The translations under genes were made by a program, and so were the position numbers. A stretch of DNA of 64,000 nt, taken from assembly GCF_048060115.1 (NCBI RefSeq), contig NZ_JBHMIM010000019.1:1-64000 (forward strand), given 5' to 3'. Source of the stretch: Micromonospora_E sp048060115. Lineage in GTDB: Bacteria > Actinomycetota > Actinomycetes > Mycobacteriales > Micromonosporaceae. Position 1 is the stretch's first letter; each line of letters opens with the position of its first letter. Below, piece after piece: positions 61,490 to 64,000 of this stretch. A model generated the notes under the pieces. That model was not told where the DNA came from. It searched no databases and was given only the letters and a program-made list of their open reading frames with translations.

Positions 61490-62362
61490 ATGTCCGACCG
61501 CACGTCCGAGTACCGCATCCACACGTACACCGCCGCCGAAGCGGGTCTGTTCGTCAACAGCTACCTGGTCGAGACGACCGAGGGTGTCGTGCTTGTTGAC
61601 GCGAACCTGCTGCTTTCCGACGTCCGTGCCCTTGCCGCCCGTATCGCGGCGCTGCACAAGCCGCTGCTGGGCGTGTTCGTGACGCACGCCCACCCGGACC
61701 ATTTCAACGGCCTGCCGGTGCTCGCCGGCGACGAAGTGCCGGTGTACGCGGCGGCTGATGTGGCCGACACGATCGCGCAGATCGCCGACGCGAAACGGGC
61801 GCAGTGGCAACCGGTCTACGGCGACGAGTGGCCCGACCGGCACCGGGTCCCGGACCAGCGGCTATCCACAGGGGACGTTGTGGAGCTGGGCGGCCTGCGC
61901 TTCGCATTGCATGCCGTCGGCGCAGCGGAGAGCCATGCCGACTCCTACCTCACACTCGACGACCGGGCGTTCATCGGCGACCTGGCCTTCCACGGCACCC
62001 ACCCGTACACCGCAGACGGGCATATCGGTCAATGGCTCGTGGCGCTGGACACACTTACCGGCGAACTTGAGGGGGCGACGCTGTATCCGGGTCACGGCGC
62101 GCCGGGCGACGTCGGCATGCTGGCCGATCAGCGGCGGTACCTCATGATGTACCGCGCGACGGTCCAACGCCTCGCGGCCGGTGCACCGACCCTCACCGAC
62201 GGGCAACGTGCGGAGCTGACCGCCGTGATGACCCGGTTCCTGCCCGGCGCACCGCTCACCTGGATGATCGGCCTCGGCGCCGACGCGGTCGCTGCGGAGC
62301 TGGCCAGCGAGGCGACCGGCAGCGTCGGCACGGCGCCGACCGCAGAGGCGGTGGCGGCGTGA
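61490..62362 (+). CDS. MBL-fold metallo-hydrolase
   Basis: This is a 290-residue protein. The metal-binding THAHPDHFNG (HxHxDH) is present with VVLVDANLLLSD before it. The downstream ligands are HAVGAAESHADSYLTLDD, FIGDLAFHGTHP and TLYPGHGAPG, as in the QuiP/SdsA-related MBL group. It may cleave a lactone or thioester, but the substrate is unknown. Start ATG 61490 follows GAAGGG. Its stop overlaps the hydrolase GTG (4 nt). Confidence 0.9.
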   Translation: MSDRTSEYRIHTYTAAEAGLFVNSYLVETTEGVVLVDANLLLSDVRALAARIAALHKPLLGVFVTHAHPDHFNGLPVLAGDEVPVYAAADVADTIAQIADAKRAQWQPVYGDEWPDRHRVPDQRLSTGDVVELGGLRFALHAVGAAESHADSYLTLDDRAFIGDLAFHGTHPYTADGHIGQWLVALDTLTGELEGATLYPGHGAPGDVGMLADQRRYLMMYRATVQRLAAGAPTLTDGQRAELTAVMTRFLPGAPLTWMIGLGADAVAAELASEATGSVGTAPTAEAVAA

Positions 62363-63264
62363 GCACCGAGCGCATCACGTTCCACGCCGACGGCATCACG
62401 CTGGTCGGAAACCTCGCCCTGGCCGCCGGTGGTGCGCCCGCCGTGGTGCTGACCGGGCCGTTCACCGGCGTCAAGGAGCAGGTCGTCGGCACCTACGCCG
62501 CCCGGCTCCACGAGCGCGGCTTCACCACACTTGCCTTCGACCACCGCGGATTCGGCGAGAGCGACGGGCGCCGCGCGCACGAGGACAGCCAGGGCAAGCT
62601 GGCCGACCTGCGCGCGGCGGTAGGCCTGCTCACCGCCCACCCGGCTGTGGACCCCGCCCGCGTGGCTGCGGTCGGCATCTGCCTCGGCGGCGGCTACGCG
62701 GTTCGCGCGGCTGCCGCCGATCCGAGGATCCGCGCGGTCGTGGGCATCGCGGGTGCCTACAACAGCCCGGTCCGCTTCAGCGCGAGCGACGCCGATGGCT
62801 ACCGCCGAGCGCTCACCTCCTTCATCGAGCGCTACGACGACGAACTGCCGGCGGTCGCTCCCGACGGCGGTACGGCAGCGATGGGCGGCGACGAGCCGTT
62901 CGACTACTACGGCACCCGACGATCCACGGCCGCGCACTGGGAGAACCGGGTCACCTACGGCTCTCTACACGCGCTCATGACGTTCGACGCCCTGAGCGCG
63001 GCGCCGCTGCTCGCCGCCACCCCGCTGCTGGTCGTACACAGCCGGAGCGATGCCTACTGCGCACCGGAACTCGCCGAGGCGCTTCACACCGACGCGACAG
63101 GACCGAAGGAGATTTGCTGGCTCGACGCCAAGCAGCACATCGACCTCTACGACGTAGAGCCGTACGTCAGTCAGGCCGCCGACACGGCCGCGACCTTCCT
63201 GCACCGTCACCTCGGCGGCGCTACCACAGTGCCCGCCGCACCCGCGTCGGCCGCGAGCCCATGA
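62359..63264 (+). CDS. Alpha/beta hydrolase (dienelactone-hydrolase-like)
   Basis: This is a 301-residue protein. The nucleophile elbow is VGICLGGGYA, with Cys in place of the usual Ser, as in dienelactone hydrolases. The acid and base are in VVHSRSDAYC and DAKQHIDLYD. AFDHRGFGESDG forms the oxyanion side. It is coupled to the MBL gene by overlap, so the two probably act together on one compound under HxlR control. This is inferred. Confidence 0.88.
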   Translation: MSTERITFHADGITLVGNLALAAGGAPAVVLTGPFTGVKEQVVGTYAARLHERGFTTLAFDHRGFGESDGRRAHEDSQGKLADLRAAVGLLTAHPAVDPARVAAVGICLGGGYAVRAAAADPRIRAVVGIAGAYNSPVRFSASDADGYRRALTSFIERYDDELPAVAPDGGTAAMGGDEPFDYYGTRRSTAAHWENRVTYGSLHALMTFDALSAAPLLAATPLLVVHSRSDAYCAPELAEALHTDATGPKEICWLDAKQHIDLYDVEPYVSQAADTAATFLHRHLGGATTVPAAPASAASP

Positions 63265-63464
63265 CCGTAGCGAGAGCCGGCACTTCCGGGAGCACGGCAC
63301 CCGCCGGCTCGTCCTCCGCTGAGCGCTGCTTCGCTACGCCCGCTCATCGGCACGTCCGGACGCCGGCAACCGGCGCCGACATCGCCGTCGGTGACGAGCG
63401 CTACGCGGCAGATGAGGGCGCCGACTACTGTAAATCTCGCCCGAATTGATGGTGCGGAGGATAG

Positions 63465-63785
63465 ATGTACGTCTACCGGTGGAACGATGGAGTCGAGGTC
63501 GGCCACGTCGACGCTGACGGTGTGTGGCACACGGAGAGCTATCCAGGGGAGCCGCGCGACGCCATGCTGCGGGTGCACGACCTCAACCGGGCGGACCGTA
63601 CTGCTGGCCGGGTCACTGGCGTCGCCGAGATCTCGATCGAGCCCAGTGAGGACGGGTTCTACACCCTCGGCTGGTACTCGCCTGACGGGCGTTGGCACCC
63701 GATCTTCGACGTAGAAACCCGCGATCTGGGTGAGCCGTGGCGACTCTGGCTCACGGGCCATGACGTGCCCGAGCCGTCTACCTGA
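63465..63785 (+). CDS. Small hypothetical protein
   Basis: This is a 106-residue protein with GGAGGATAG before ATG 63465. It is rich in aromatic residues and beta-like (MYVYRWNDGVEVGHVDADGV, EDGFYTLGWYSPDGRWHPIF). No family is recognised. It stands alone 200 nt after the hydrolase gene. Confidence 0.55.
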   Translation: MYVYRWNDGVEVGHVDADGVWHTESYPGEPRDAMLRVHDLNRADRTAGRVTGVAEISIEPSEDGFYTLGWYSPDGRWHPIFDVETRDLGEPWRLWLTGHDVPEPST

Positions 63786-64000
63786 ACGGTGCACGCCCCT
63801 GACGCCGGCACATGGTCATGTCGGGATGTTCCAGACCCCGATGACCGACTGGAACCCGAGGGCGACGACCTCATCCGCCGCCGGCCTGCAACGCGGCAAA
63901 TCCGTGCGCTGTCGACCACGACGCGGCACCGACGCAGTGGCCTTGCGACCGGGCGCCACGGTAGTGGCTAACGACCTGGGTTGGGACGGTAACGCATGAT
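63786..64000. other. Right edge of the window
   Basis: No supported gene is seen. An ATG at 63996 sits at the very end and cannot be judged. Confidence 0.3.

Noticed and set aside
1..64000. CRISPR array
   Set aside because: No set of three or more evenly spaced direct repeats was seen anywhere in the window and no cas gene is present.

Overview
This is a high-G+C chromosomal segment with strong third-position G/C bias, GTG starts and 4-base GTGA/ATGA gene overlaps. It encodes actinobacterial families: GPP34, Methyltransf_19, XRE/DUF5753 with DUF397, FxLD lanthipeptide enzymes and tetratricopeptide NTPases. An actinomycete is clear. A Micromonosporaceae-type host is my inference from gene content and cannot be proved here.

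Layout. (1) 0.3-6.2 kb: cassette A, on the plus strand, encoding GPP34 protein, APC permease, GNAT acetyltransferase, Methyltransf_19, two small proteins and a TraB/GumN-like protein. (2) 6.2-20.6 kb: an insertion-sequence graveyard. It holds half of a tRNA-Lys, an ISAs1 element nested in an IS1380 transposase, an IS701 element splitting a gene, IS4 and IS3 remnants, an IS630 element splitting a Cys-rich gene, and an integrase remnant. An intact STAND NTPase with tetratricopeptide-type repeats and its small partner lie in the middle. (3) 20.7-30 kb: a conflict/defence-type zone with a pseudokinase-XRE-LuxR fusion, McrB/McrC, and a HEAT-type repeat protein. (4) 30-35.4 kb: decayed genes, a sigma-factor pair of which one has lost region 4, and an XRE-DUF5753/DUF397 pair. 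(5) 36-46.7 kb: an FxLD-class lanthipeptide cluster on the minus strand (methyltransferase, 48-residue precursor, full-length LanB, LanC, stand-alone LanB-C-terminal-like protein, second methyltransferase), with a divergent XRE-TPR regulator, a GNAT protein and a creatininase-family protein. (6) 47.5-56.5 kb: cassette B, a second diverged copy of the GPP34-APC-GNAT-Methyltransf_19 block in the same order and strand, followed by a SitI3-like fusion, phage-type proteins, an EEP nuclease-like protein, a lipoprotein and an Imm1-like protein. (7) 57-64 kb: tRNA-Lys, an IS110 transposase, an ankyrin-repeat protein, an HxlR regulator divergent from an MBL hydrolase/alpha-beta hydrolase pair, and a small unknown gene.

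How it fits together. The most coherent system is the FxLD lanthipeptide operon: LanB would dehydrate Ser/Thr of the precursor, LanC would close the rings on two Cys, and two PCMT-like enzymes would methylate. No dedicated exporter or protease is visible beside it. The most intriguing candidate for an undescribed system is the duplicated GPP34-APC-GNAT-Methyltransf_19 cassette. Both copies are tightly coupled operons, and both are preceded by the same 38-nt stem-loop, which keeps its pairing through a G-U/G-C change. Two other pieces of shared non-coding DNA stand out: a 40-nt identical hairpin element at 6.2 and 56.5 kb in opposite orientation, and a 32-nt near-identical site upstream of the XRE-TPR regulator and beside a decayed second copy of that regulator at 47 kb.
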